Origin: Symbiodinium kawagutii
Lineage: Eukaryota > Sar > Dinophyceae > Suessiales > Symbiodiniaceae
Length of the DNA: 64,000 bases
Direction: 5' to 3'
NCBI GenBank assembly: GCA_009767595.1
Contig: VSDK01017388.1
Coordinates: 83,400-147,399 of the forward strand
The notes below the pieces were generated by a model. It worked only from the letters and a program-made list of their open reading frames with translations. It had not been told where the DNA came from and did no database searches. Below, piece after piece: positions 8,860 through 19,453 of the stretch. Position 1 is the first letter of the stretch, and each line of letters starts with the position of its first letter. Position numbers and translations under genes: made by a program.

Positions 8860-9170
8860 GAAATTGTTGCACCATCTAATCTTCCAAAAGTGGCCCGTGC
8901 ACCCAGTCTTTTCATGATTTTAACTTCAAAAAATCTTCCAAATGTGCGTTTCGCCACAGCGGCACACACTTTTTCCACATCTCATCTGGCAAAAGTGTCG
9001 CCAAACCCACCAGCTTTTTACGATTTTCACTTCCAAAATGTGCGTTTCGCCTAGGCGAGGTGCAATTTTTCAACATCGCATCTTCCAAAACGCTCGCGGG
9101 AATGTCAGTTTTTTTTACAAATTTCACTTCCATATGTACGTTTTGCCTAGGCGAGGTGCAATTTTTGCTG
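8860..9170. repeat. Degenerate tandem repeat, unit about 105 bp, about 3 copies
   Basis: Three successive blocks share ATTTTCACTTCCAAA, TGTGCGTTTCGCC and AGGCGAGGTGCAATTTT (near 8925, 9025 and 9120), and a weaker fourth lies upstream. The function is unknown. ORFs across it are not convincing. Confidence 0.7.
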
Positions 9171-9389
9171 ATCTATGTCCCAAGTGACCTCCGCCCCCGC
9201 CATTTTCAGACCCTACCTTCTGACACATCGCAGGCCACAAAACCTTGTAAAACGCAGCAATTTCGCGCATTTCTACCCGCAGATTTCGCGCAGATCTGAC
9301 TGACCCACTGACTGCAGCAACTTTCAATATGTCGGACGTTTGGACGTCCAAACTTCCTTCGAATAGGCAAACAGCGACGGTGAATATCA

Positions 9390-9530
9390 ACCAATATCAA
9401 CCAATAACCAAGTAATAGGGAACCAATAACCAAGTCGTAGCCAAGTAAATAATTGGTTGTCGCTAATTAGTTGTCAACCAATAACCAAGTTGTACCCAAC
9501 CAACTACCAACCAACAACCCGCAAAAAAAC
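9390..9530. repeat. CCAATAACCAAGT-rich low-complexity tract
   Basis: Irregular repeats of AACCAATAACCAAGT, such as 9394-9440 and 9476-9495. No coding signal is seen. Confidence 0.6.
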
Positions 9531-9553
9531 AGAAAAAAGTGCAGTCTTATCAT

Positions 9554-9655
9554 CTGGTTGGTGGTTTCAACCACTTTGAAAAAATATCAGTCAACCAGCC
9601 ATTTGTTGATAATTACCAGTGAAAATAAAAAAGTGTCTGAAACCACCAACCAATC
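9554..9655. repeat. Family C TIR element
   Basis: Ends CTGGTTGGTGGTTTCAACC (9554 on) and TGAAACCACCAACCA are inverted copies about 100 bp apart. The interior has GTCAACCAGCCATTTGTTGA. Confidence 0.8.
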
Positions 9656-9699
9656 ATCATGTTCAGTCTGCATTCTGTCGATTCTTTGTTCCCCCATGT

Positions 9700-9798
9700 G
9701 ATGGTTTCTCAAAATAGGGGTACCCCCAAATCATCCATTAATAGTCATTTATAGTAATCAACCAGCTATTTTTGGGGCCCCCAAACTGGCTTGAGAAA
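9700..9798. repeat. Family A TIR element with a 9-bp flanking direct repeat
   Basis: Starts GATGGTTTCTCAAAATAGGG and ends CTTGAGAAA. It is flanked by exact CCCCCATGT at 9691-9699 and 9799-9807, which fits a target-site duplication. Confidence 0.75.
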
Positions 9799-9822
9799 CC
9801 CCCATGTCATGTGTGTGTTCTC

Positions 9823-9925
9823 CTGCTGCTGCGGGTCGTTGATGATCTCTTGGGCCGTTTCTTCCTCCTCATCCTGCACGTCCAGCTCGTTCTGCTCCTC
9901 GTTGGGAGCCCCTTCAGAAGAGATC
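9823..9925 (-). CDS. Candidate exon encoding an acidic linker
   Basis: A minus-strand frame after a CTTAG|G acceptor reads ISSEGAPNEEQNELDVQDEE followed by an acidic/Gln-rich tail. The possible donor at 9821-9822 is non-canonical (GA). The composition is strongly non-random for this AT-rich context. No family was recognised; it might belong to the gene whose exons lie at 10.5-15.8 kb. Confidence 0.4.
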
Positions 9926-9929
9926 CTAA

Positions 9930-10440
9930 GATGCGGCGCAGCTCACGACACTTCACCATTCCCCGCCCTGCACAGAATCTGCGGATGCCGATGCAGATCA
10001 CTTATGTTGACAGCAGTTGAGAGCGGCAAATCATGGTCGAAATCTCTCCCCAAGCTCAGCTAAACAAGGGATTAGGGTCACAAAAATGAGAGGGTCTGCA
10101 CGCGAATGCACGGAAAGAAAAGACTGCTTTCCCCACTCAAATGACTCAGGAGTCAATCTCAACGTCCGGACACTTGAGTGACTCCCTGTACGTCAATCAC
10201 AACTGTTGCTCAACCATGAATCCTCCACGATTATGTCATCAATGACTTTGAAATTTGATGACCATAATCGTTAATCACAACCCCAATCCTTCCTCATCAT
10301 TACAAGGTGGGCCCCCAGCAATCATAAGCTGGGGCCCAACCCCTACTGCAAGCAGTAGAATTCTCCCTACCACACCAAGTTCGGCATAACCAACAGCTCG
10401 GCTGCACCGCCCCCCCTGACATGGGCCAACCCTGTAGGCC
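9930..10440. other. No gene seen
   Basis: Mixed sequence between two candidate exons. I see no repeat family and no convincing reading frame. Confidence 0.4.
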
Positions 10441-10449
10441 CCCCCTGGG

Positions 10450-10665
10450 TCACCCGTTGCGCCACCTCCAGCCACGCGTCTCCAATGTGATGAGGCCCTG
10501 CAGCTTATGCCGCAGCTGTCGCCTCTGCGCCACGGTGCCCGCCGATGTGCCAGCGCCCATGGTGACCACCGTGGCGTCGGGATCATCCAGGAGCTGCTCC
10601 CATCCATCAACGGCGCTCAAAGGCCTCACGTGGGAAGGGAGGTGCCCCGAGACAGAGATTGAAAT
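10450..10665 (-). CDS. Candidate exon, unidentified
   Basis: A minus-strand frame reads through LLDDPDATVVTMGAGTSAGT and then QRRQLRHKLQGLITLE, within GC-richer DNA that stands out from its flanks. Splice borders are not resolved. The downstream position on the same strand makes it a possible late exon of the Stealth-like candidate gene, but that is a guess. Confidence 0.4.
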   Translation of the reverse strand: MSISVSGHLPSHVRPLSAVDGWEQLLDDPDATVVTMGAGTSAGTVAQRRQLRHKLQGLITLETRGWRWRNG

Positions 10666-10679
10666 CAATCAACGAAGAT

Positions 10680-11040
10680 ATGTGTATTGATCTATATGTA
10701 AATATCTTTATATGTGCTTGATAGTGGCTGATAATGGTTGACAGTGGTTGATAATGGTTTATAATGTGTGTATATGTAATAATGGTAAATAATGGTCATA
10801 ATGGTTAATAATGGTAATAAAGCTGATAGTGGTTGATAATGGTTTATAATGTATAGATCTAAATGATCTATATGATTTTATAGATGATTGGTCACACATC
10901 TATAGATGTGTATATGTGAGTATCTTTCTATAATCAATCAGCTCAATCAACAAGAATTACCCGATGGAACTCCATCCGGTGTCATAGAGACATATATATA
11001 TATACCTATCTGTGTGTGTGTGCATTTTTTGGCTGATCTG
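10680..11040. repeat. TGATAATGG/TATA-type low-complexity tract
   Basis: AT-rich repeats of GTGGTTGATAATGGTT and ATAATGGT, plus TATA and GTGTGTGTG microsatellites. No gene is seen. Confidence 0.6.
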
Positions 11041-12320
11041 ATTGCAACATATCCGCTTCGTGTCTGTTGATGGGTCTCGATTTCTCGATTCGCAAGGGAT
11101 CTTACCTGAGAATAGAGGAAATGGCTGGGAGGCTATCACCATTGAGAAGAGCCACCCCAGAACTCACACCTGGAAGACCCCAAAGCACGCACGCAGGTCT
11201 GGTCCCGCAAGACCATCCAGTCTCCACTCAACAGCCGGCTGGGCTCCAATCGAACCCGAAGCACAAAAGAACATACCAAATGCGGGGATGAAAATGGATG
11301 AAATCTCATCCCCAGATTGTGCGCTTTTGCCAACAAGGAGGGGCAAGTGGCCAAAGCGATGCCTAACTTTGATATCAACAAAAACCATTGGATTAAAGGT
11401 GCCTTTCTTTGGGCGAACTTGTCCAAGATGTGACTTCAACACCTTTCTATCCGGTGATGAAGCCCATGCTACCGGAACTGAGCATTCACCGACTTAATTA
11501 TGCGTCTCACCCAGTGCCCCCATGCCAACACCCAACGCAACGGGCCATGTCTGACCGTGGCCTTTCTTCAAAGAGCTTCCCATGATGTCGAACTCCCGAG
11601 TGAGGATGCAAGGTGAGATACCACCACCACACGCCCTGCAGCGACTCCTCTTTGCTGTTCTCTTTCTCGCTGGCGGCTGTCCCGAAGGAGTTGACTCTCG
11701 AGGAATATTTGCCACGGCCTAGGAGGGCCAAGCCAACCAGCTGCTTGCGCCATGCGCACCCCGACGAGTGCTGCGCACTGTCTCAATCGAACTTGGGGCT
11801 CACATACAAATTGGCACTGAGCACCATACGATCATTGTTTGTCATTGTACAGGGGCACATCCATCAACAACGACTACACGGCTATTTTGAGTAGAAATCG
11901 CCATCACAAACCCCACAACTATCTACTGTACCAACCACCATCAGAACCCAACATGATTCACAACCCCTTAGATACCACAGGTTTGTCAACCATCACATTT
12001 CACACCATGCCATCGCCCCAGCAGCATTTCATCTCACCCCCAACCATCAACAGCTACAAGCATCAACCAGTACGAACCCCTTATTAACCATTGTTGTCTA
12101 CCAGCATCAATATCTACTCCATGATTTCTTCATCACCAACTCATCAACTCTTATTAACCACTCCCAACCCTTGATCAAAACCACCAACCGACCACCATCT
12201 TTGAATCATCAACCCTTATGAACCATTACTAGCCCTTCCCACTAACCAACCATATCAACCAACCATATTAATCTCCTTAACCAACCCCTAACCCAACCAC
12301 CTTCACCCCACCCCCTAACC
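11040..12320. other. No secure gene; weak ORFs on both strands
   Basis: 11.1-11.8 kb has competing overlapping frames on both strands and none resembles a known family. 11.85-12.32 kb is Pro/Thr/Asn-type low complexity (ACCAACCA, CATCAACC). Confidence 0.4.
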
Positions 12321-12322
12321 AC

Positions 12323-12479
12323 CAGGCGTCGATGCGAGCGCACGAAGCTCAGCCATTTTCCGTAGCGCTCCGCCACGCGCTGCGCCACATGCTGCGTCAG
12401 CGGCACCCAGACGCGCCGGTCCCGGGTCCCCAGGCTGCGCGGCAACGGCAGCAGCTGTTGAAGCCGCGCAGTGATGGAC
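12323..12479 (-). CDS. Exon of an unidentified gene, possibly Stealth-like C-terminal block
   Basis: Well-bounded 157-bp exon: acceptor TTTCCAG|G at 12480-12482 and donor CTG|GTGGTT at 12321-12322. It reads SITARLQQLLPLPRSLGT, then VWVPLTQHVAQRVAERYG, then KWLSFVRSHRR. The PLT...RSHR arrangement loosely resembles the third conserved block of Stealth-family sugar-phosphotransferases (H-x-P-x-PLT followed by a basic helix). The match is weak, and other glycosyltransferase-like proteins are possible. High GC against AT-rich flanks supports coding. Confidence 0.5.
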
Positions 12480-12489
12480 CTGGAAACGC

Positions 12490-13760
12490 GGCCAAGCGGT
12501 TATTGCGCCTAATGTTTATCATCTGGTTGGTGGCTGGTGGTTCACCAGTGGTTCACTAGTGGTTAATAATGGCTATATATGTTAATGATGGCTAATGATC
12601 ATCATTGGTTGATGTTATAAATACATTTGATCATTATCTGGGATGAACATGATTGAACAAATTAAGCTTAATGATCAAATGATTTTCTGGAATGATCAAA
12701 TCTGTTACAAATCAATGTGATTATCAAACTTAATTTGTAAATACCTATTCAATCTGGTTCGTGGTTGAACCAGCCCTTTGAAAAGTATGCTTGTCAACCA
12801 ACCATGTGTTAATTAACCCGAGGGAAAATAAAAAATGTTTGAAACCACCAACCAGTATATATATATATCACACATCATTCAAGCAACATATGTGTATCTG
12901 TACCTACGCCTTTTCTTCTGTGATGAGTTATGATCATGATGTACTATGATGATAGGAACAGTAGATTGACACTTTAAAAATCATAGGATGAAAGAGATAT
13001 GATCAATACGATGTATGTACTTGTTGATGTTACAGATTCATACTTTGTGTTATCATTTGTATTATGCATCAGCTAAAACAATCCATGATGCCAATCTTTT
13101 GATGTATATGTGATCATCTATAATACACATGTTTCATGTATGTGTGTATATTGTAATGCTCTATCATTGTTGGTAGGTATATACTTGCTGATGGTTTTTC
13201 ATAAAAATATACACATATAATTATCTATCTGTTTTGAATTGTGAGCTATAATAATCTATAGTCTATATTCTAGATTTACATCTCTATACTTTGTGCTATC
13301 GTTTAGAAAAAGATACACTAATCTATGATACAGATGTTTCATGTATATATGCGGATATCATGAATATAGAGATTATGTGCTTATATAGTGTTTCTTTACT
13401 AGCTACACTGGTTGATTACTAATCATTGTTGTGGGCGAAAGTTGACAGTTGCTTGGTTGACTAGTATTGGCGAGTAACCAGCGCAAGGATAGCTATAGGT
13501 TAGATATGATTGGATATGACTGGTTGCAACCGTTGAGTGATGGCGATATGCTGGCTAATGATTCATGGTGAGTTCTAACGGCGGTTGCTAATGATAGGCA
13601 GGTAAGAAATGGTAATACTTACACAGAATGGTAAACAATTGTGAATGGACCTGAATGGCATAATTCATGGCTAATAATGCATGCCAAAGGCGAATAATGC
13701 ATAAGTGACGATAAAAAAAATGGCTACATAATTGGTAGAAAATGGCTGATTGATGGTCAA
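12490..13760. other. AT-rich non-coding tract
   Basis: About 1.3 kb rich in TATATA, ATGATCA and ATGTATATGTG, with a family C element at 12753-12855. No exon-like GC island is seen. Confidence 0.6.
12753..12855. repeat. Family C TIR element
   Basis: TCTGGTTCGTGGTTGAACC at the left and TTTGAAACCACCAACCAG at the right, with internal GTCAACCAACCATGTGTT. It is a diverged copy of the 9554 element. Confidence 0.75.
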
Positions 13761-13984
13761 CACTATTGAGGATTGTCGGCGGTGGCTATTTGATGGTCAA
13801 TCGATGGTTCAATAATGGCCCCATGTCAGCCGTCCCAAGCTGGTCACTTTTCGTAAGAAAACAAGCAAAACTTGCGAGTACACATAGTACACTCTCTTGT
13901 GGATACACCCAAATGTCAGCAGAATGGACGAAAAAATGCCGAAGACTGGTCAGTGAGCAAAAGGAAAAATTCCTTGCGAAGTTC

Positions 13985-14104
13985 CCCACTCTTTGCGTCG
14001 CAGGAACTGGTTCTGGTACAAATCATAGCCTCTTCCTGCCGGGTAGCGCGGCTTCATGCCATAGAAGAAGGTTTCGACTGATGTTGGTTTCAGGGCCAGA
14101 TCAC
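13985..14104 (-). CDS. Candidate exon of the Stealth-like gene
   Basis: After acceptor GTGCCAG|GT the minus strand reads GDLALKPTSVETFFYGMKPR, then YPAGRGYDLYQNQFLRR. In Stealth proteins the block after the FNDD motif has a Pro-Thr-x-x-x-x-FF segment and a Gly-x-Pro turn, which this resembles. The 3' boundary is not resolved. Confidence 0.4.
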
Positions 14105-14823
14105 CTGGCACTTCAGGATTCGCGGCCGGAACACTTTCATACACTTTCCATACTACCTATGCGACGTCCATAACGGTGGTCCAAATCCAAATGGTTTTGT
14201 CCACAAATGGTGGCACCATGAGTGACAAAGAAACTACCAGTTCTGGGGGGCACACCATTTTTAGACAATTTTTTAGACAAATCCTTCCACAGGAGGATTA
14301 TGGAACCTTCAGCCAAAGCAAGGCATCCCAACTCCATCTGCGATGCCAGCATTCCACCCTCCAAGTGTTGCTGCCTGGATTTGCGTACACAAAGCGCTGG
14401 GCCAATCCAGGGATGTGGTGGAGCACGGTCTGCACCGAATAAACGTTCCTGCGAGGGACCGGGGCTCCCTAGTTGGCTACGTTGGTTTATAAACTGTTTA
14501 AGTCCAGAAAATATCTCCCAGAACCAACAGGTGCCCTAGTTATAAATCAACTTACCTATCTTGGGGGGCCCACCTTGTGGGCACCACACTGGCAGAAAAA
14601 AGTCGAAAGTCATGGAAAGCCCTCCTGTCAGACCTGAAAACTCAACCAAGCCCTGCGGATCCTTGTCGGACAAACGGGCCCTTCACTGCCGGCAGCCTGC
14701 GTCTCTATCTTATGCCTCATCCGTGCTCGATGTTTTGAGGTGAAGCTGCTCTCGGGCTGCAAGGTCTGCCTGGGAAAGGGGGCAGGCGGCAGAACATCAC
14801 CACCACTAGCACCAGCTTTGGCC

Positions 14824-14882
14824 TCGTCATCATCATCATCATCACCACAACCACCATCATCATCATCATCATCATCATCATC
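14824..14882. repeat. (ATC)n microsatellite
   Basis: CAT/ATC trinucleotide run interrupted by CACCACAACCACC. The poly-Asp translation on the minus strand is not considered a gene. Confidence 0.9.
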
Positions 14883-14999
14883 AGTCGAACTCAATGTCAT
14901 TCACCTACCTTGATGGGATCAAAGATCCCTCCCATACCAAGGAATTGATGGAAGTGACACCGCCAAGCCGCAACCAGGATCGTGGGCCCTGGTGGTAGA

Positions 15000-15124
15000 T
15001 GCCGAGCTCAGGAAAAGTCTCATCCAGTTCCTGGAGGACGGCCCTTTCCTGGCGAAATCGAAGCGCCATCGCCTTCTCCCGGGAAGGATGTGGAAACAGC
15101 GAGCATCGATCGATCCAACGTGTC
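15000..15124 (-). CDS. Candidate exon, unidentified (may belong to the Stealth-like gene)
   Basis: After acceptor GTGTCCAG|G (15125-15127) the minus strand reads TRWIDRCSLFPHPSREK, then ALRFRQERAVLQELDETFPE. The frame is open with amphipathic helix-like composition. The link to the neighbouring exons is inferred only from strand and order. Confidence 0.4.
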
Positions 15125-15206
15125 CTGGACACGAAGAGAGAACTTGGCACATAGGATTCGCACATGGACGAGCTCCACATCTCCCAATTTTTTTTAAAGT
15201 TAGATA

Positions 15207-15262
15207 TGGCTAATGATTGGCTAATGATTGGCTAATGATTGGCTAATGATGGCTCATGGAGG
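15207..15262. repeat. GGCTAATGATT tandem repeat
   Basis: About four copies of the 11-bp GGCTAATGATT unit. Confidence 0.85.
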
Positions 15263-15309
15263 TCCTCAAAAACACCCTCGGCACATCTCAACCCGAGGCC
15301 AATTCAGCC

Positions 15310-15470
15310 AAGCATCTTGTCCGGTTGCGGCACCACGCCGCGTTTGACCTTGGCTTTCCACACAGGTTCGCACTGCGGATCCTGTAGCACGTAGATGCGC
15401 CGGACCCACGGGGCATTGGCCTTGATGGACTCCAGCGTGAAGATCAGTGCATGGTCGTTGTCAGCATCTG
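15310..15470 (-). CDS. Stealth-like sugar-phosphotransferase exon (tentative)
   Basis: Minus-strand exon after acceptor CTTCCCAG reading DNDHALIFTLESIKANAPWV then RRIYVLQDPQ. The pattern ND-x-x-L-x-x-(S/T)LxSI-x-x-xAPW(I/V)R-x-IY(I/V) followed by D-x-Q is that of Stealth conserved region 2, the family that includes GlcNAc-1-phosphotransferase and bacterial capsule phosphotransferases. The usual first block (VxxTWVDG) is not seen. This is the best-supported exon of the candidate gene; it lies downstream of a signal-peptide-like start at 15839 and upstream of exons at 15.1, 14.1 and 12.4 kb. Confidence 0.5.
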
Positions 15471-15724
15471 GGAAGGCAGCAGGTTGCGCATCCTTAGCCA
15501 TGATGGCATGGGGTCAATCACTTGGCCATGTGAGAAAAATTGTTGGAATGGTTGGGTCTCTATGATTTTAAGTCCTTTATGAATCTTGATGATTCTTGAT
15601 TAAATATCGTCTTGAAGAAATCTTGCTCATGTGCGATCATGTGACAAGTTCTGACACTGAGGATTCATGGGCAAGGTGCCTTTGCACAGTTCTGATCATG
15701 GTCTATTCTTCTGCCAAAGTTCTC

Positions 15725-15839
15725 CCAGCAAAATATTGTCTGCACGACAACCGGCAGGGATGACCATGTCAACACTGCCATCTGCCAGCAGAGTTGCAGG
15801 GACGTGTGATACGAAGAGTGCCAAGAGTGTTGAACGCAT
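15725..15839 (-). CDS. Candidate first exon with signal-peptide-like N-terminus
   Basis: ATG at 15837-15839 begins MRSTLLALFVSHVPATLLAD, a short hydrophobic leader with an Ala cleavage-like site, then GSVDMVIPAGCRADNILL. Secretory or Golgi targeting would suit a Stealth-family enzyme in the next exon (15.3-15.5 kb, same strand). The donor is not certain (GA at CTGG|GAGAAC is possible). Confidence 0.45.
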
Positions 15840-16221
15840 GATGCGACGATGCGAAGGCACAGGAAATTGAACAGGCACAGCACCCCTCCACACCAGTAGC
15901 CCTCCAGGTTGTGCACAGCTGGTTTTTTCAAATATCGAAGATGCTTCCTGCTGGTCTTTGTTGATCCTTCGGGGTGCTGCTCCAGAAAGGCCTAACGAGT
16001 GAGCTAAACAGCTCTTGAACCGAAAGTTGTGCCGAGGTCGCGACTCCCGCAAAGAATGTCACAACGAATGTCCAGATTGAATACGATTGCTGTCGTGAGA
16101 ACCTCTCAACATCTTCTTCGAAGAAAGCCCATCAAATGAATTACTTCAACGTAGACTTGACAATGATGATTGACATACTGATGGTTGATTGTCTTTAGGT
16201 GTCTTTAGTGGGGGATGAAAA

Positions 16222-16285
16222 CCAACCATAACCAACAGCAACCAACAGCAACCAACAGCAACCAACAGCAACCAACAGCAACCAG
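16222..16285. repeat. CAACCAACAG 10-bp tandem repeat
   Basis: About six near-perfect copies of the unit CAACCAACAG. Confidence 0.9.
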
Positions 16286-16289
16286 CACT

Positions 16290-18620
16290 CCACCAGTCTT
16301 GTCGTCTATGTGCACGCCGCCTGACGAACGAAGGAGAGCCGCATGGATGCACGGGATGCACCTCGCACAGATATGTCCCACTGATTCAGGGAAAGTTCGC
16401 GAACTTCGTTTCCCTGGCTTTCTCATGAAACATATCTATCAGGCCCATTGACAATGTACACCAAATCTCCCGAATGGTATGGAAATGGGTTAAATCGTCG
16501 TGAATCTATCCTGGTCTTTGTAGGTTGCACCATTGGCAAATCGAAGGGTCCAGGGGCTAATGCGAGCCTGGGCTATCTCCTCAGCAGCCCAGCGAGACGC
16601 TAAACGCCATGGCGCCCTACTGCAGTGAAGCATCTTAAGCGAAAGGTTGTTCAGAGTTCTGTCAATGATGCATGGTTCTTGTCGAATAGAGGTCAATATT
16701 GGTTTCTGCTCGTAGTTGGCAAATGATGGTTGATGTTAAGCCATTACTTCATCAGCTTTTGCAAACGAAGCAGTGGATTGGCAATGAGAAACTGAGCATA
16801 TGGGTATTGCAAATAACTATGCCTCTAATTTTAGCGTTCTTTCCCCAAGCCATCGCAAAATGAGTGACTCAAATCTGGCGAATTCATCGAATTTTGATGC
16901 AACTTTTCCACTGGTTCGGTGCAATGCTCAGCCGGGTGCGTGGCAACGAGAAACAGCAAAGCCCGTGACTCGAAGCCCCGCTTGAGCAGCGGGTGATCCA
17001 ATGGGATCAGAGTGGTACCCCCCAATAAACGCTTGCCTAGGCTAATGATAATTGACGGTTCTATCTAACTACGTATAAACCAAGGTTACTAATGATGTAT
17101 AGATTCTGGTGGCTAATGATGTACGGATAATTGATGGTTAAGAGATCCCTAGACTACCAATCAGAGTTCATACTGGTTGATTAATTGCTAATTAGTCGTT
17201 AATGATGGCTATAAGCATAGTTAACTGTACTTGACTTAGGTTAGTTCGCGTTTGCGTAACTACCAGTTATAGAAGATATGACTGTATTTTGGTGGCTTAT
17301 AAACCAACTTAACCAGGGGGGTACCACTCTGTAGGGGTTGCAATGTAAGATTGTGCAGTGAAGACTGGAAAGACAGGTTGATTCATTTTTCGTACTAATG
17401 TATATGTGTTGCCTTTTTCCGTTTCACTAGCCATTTGTTCCCTGTTATTCTTGGTCATTATCCCTCGTTATTGGTTGGTTAATATTGATTGATTATTCTA
17501 CGGAAAAATCTCTTTCTGCAAATATCGATGGCCCCTAGAGATGGAAGGAATCATTTGAGTCAGCCCTGTGGTCGCGGCCATCTGGGTCTTGGGGTTTCGC
17601 AGCTTCGTCCATCCGCTCCTGGGGCATCTCCAGACTTTGGCACGCAAACATCTGCCATGCAAATGCGCAGCTAGCGCGCATTCGTCTGCATTCGTCGATG
17701 CCACACACATTGATATTCGCTTCTTTCCAGCTGTATCTCTCTCCAACGCCATCCCGACGGTCCAGTTGTATGTTGATGTCATTTTGGGGATCCTTTCCTC
17801 AGAAATGCTTCGTTCACTACGTGCTCTTCCCTTAAGCAACGAACCGTTGCCCACTCGGAGCCACAACGGTTCGAACTCTCCGAGGCTCAGAAAAATCACA
17901 CCTAAGCCCCACCCATCCATACCATCAACGTGGCTTCTTGAAGTCTCAACATGTCTTAAGTCATGTCTTAACCATATGGGCGTTTCTCAAAATAAGGGTA
18001 CGCCCCAAATCATCCAATGTTAACCATTTAAAACAATAAACCCGCCTCTTTGTCCCAGAGGTATCTCAGGAAGGCTTGCTCCCATCCCAGTCCTCCATTC
18101 CCTTCGGCCATTCGGCGGTTAAAAGGAGGTCCACGGGTGAAGATTCAGCCTTTGCCTTGGGGCCAGGTACACCTGAAACCTGGACGAAGACGAAGGGCAA
18201 ATTCGGAGCTGCGGTTTCTTAATGGCTGGGGGCACCCAAGAAATGGTTGGTATAACCACAAGAAAGAAAGATATTTTTTCTAAGAAATTGTTGATTCAAA
18301 AGGATGGTTTGGGAGGTCCCCGATTTGGAGAACCCACCGAATGTGGAGTTTCAAAAAAAAGTGCTCTCGGTGGTGCGAAACATACCGAAATCTCTCAGCA
18401 CCACACGAGCTTGATCAGCTTCTGCACAGCAGTGGCTGTGTAAGCCTCAGCAACTTCGGCCAAGCGGCGGCATTCAACACCCTTCAACCAGTCTGAACGT
18501 TGCGAAACGTTCGGAAAACGTGAAGAATCCTTGCAGTTCACTGAAAATGAAGCGCTTCATTTTGTGAGCCCCATGCCGAACCCACAAAACACGGGCCATC
18601 TTCCTCTACCTCAAGGTGAA
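16290..18620. other. No secure gene
   Basis: Scattered short ORFs without family resemblance. A half copy of family A (TTTCTCAAAATAAGGGTACG) lies at 17975-18048, and GGCTAATGATG-type low complexity at 17.04-17.2 kb. Confidence 0.4.
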
Positions 18621-18625
18621 GATGC

Positions 18626-18910
18626 TCAATTCTTGTGCCAGCTGCAAGGTTCCAGCTCCAAATCCTTCAAGATTCCAACCGGCTTGGCATATGTGGCAGC
18701 ATCATAGCACCTGGGAACATCTAGGAACGCCATTTCGCCCCACTCCGTTGCCCCAGTTGTGATTGAATGGGCCAAGGCCAAGGGGTGAACATTCAATCCG
18801 GGAACCGAGGTGAAGAGATGTGCTTCTAGGATTTTCCTGTCATCCCTGTTTCTGCCATAAAACACCGCAAATGACTGGAATGTTGGTGGAAAATGCCTCA
18901 GTTGATCCAT
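18626..18910 (-). CDS. Candidate coding exon, unidentified
   Basis: A 94-codon minus-strand frame starting at an ATG at 18908-18910, reading MDQLRHFPPTFQSFAVFYGR, then DDRKILEAHLFTSVPGLNVH, ending CSWHKN-stop. The composition is protein-like rather than repeat-like, and competing frames are poor. It lies downstream of the CocE gene on the same strand. No family is recognised. Confidence 0.35.
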   Translation of the reverse strand: MDQLRHFPPTFQSFAVFYGRNRDDRKILEAHLFTSVPGLNVHPLALAHSITTGATEWGEMAFLDVPRCYDAATYAKPVGILKDLELEPCSWHKN

Positions 18911-19385
18911 GGTGAATTAAATGACTGTCCCCTATGGATGATCAGTAGCAACTTCATTGGACAACCATTCAATACTGGCCATTAAGAATTGCCCATCTAA
19001 ATCCTATCGGTTGCTCCGGAAAATGCTGATGACATTTCCGAAGACATTGACATAGCTTGACATATATCCAGCACGTCTCAGTTTCAATGCATCCATCATG
19101 CACCACCAACACCGACTCGCTGCTTTAGCGCGAAACGCCAAGTCCGAAGGGCCAAGAATCACACAGATTCATGGTTTCATACCTTCGCTTGCAGGAAATC
19201 CAGATGATTTTCATCCATTTCCTTTATCCGGGGTCTAAACTGCCCACTAAGAAACCTAAATAAACAAACAAATACATATAATGTGTATATATATATATAT
19301 AGTATGTAAAGATATTATGTGTACGTGTCTCTCTTGTCTCTTTCCGAGGCGGCCCAACATGGCCACGATTTGGAGTTGCTTTGAC

Positions 19386-19453
19386 TCATCCAGTGGTCAC
19401 AGCTTGGCTGCGCAGGGGCAGTCTCAGGTACGAAGGGCTTTCGACGATGACTT
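19386..19453 (-). CDS. CocE-like hydrolase: terminal exon
   Basis: After acceptor CCCTGCAG (19454-19456) it reads VIVESPSYLRLPLRSQAVTT and ends at TGA 19386-19388. It matches the C-terminal xxxHPSxLxLPV strand of the family. Confidence 0.75.

Noticed and set aside
14480..14590. Possible further TIR family (CTAGTTATAAATC, GGGGGGCCCACCTTG), also at 17.3 and 19.86 kb
   Set aside because: Shared blocks are short and ends could not be paired reliably; left unnamed.
14628..14900. Poly-Asp ORF on the minus strand
   Set aside because: Caused by the (ATC)n microsatellite; no supporting homology.
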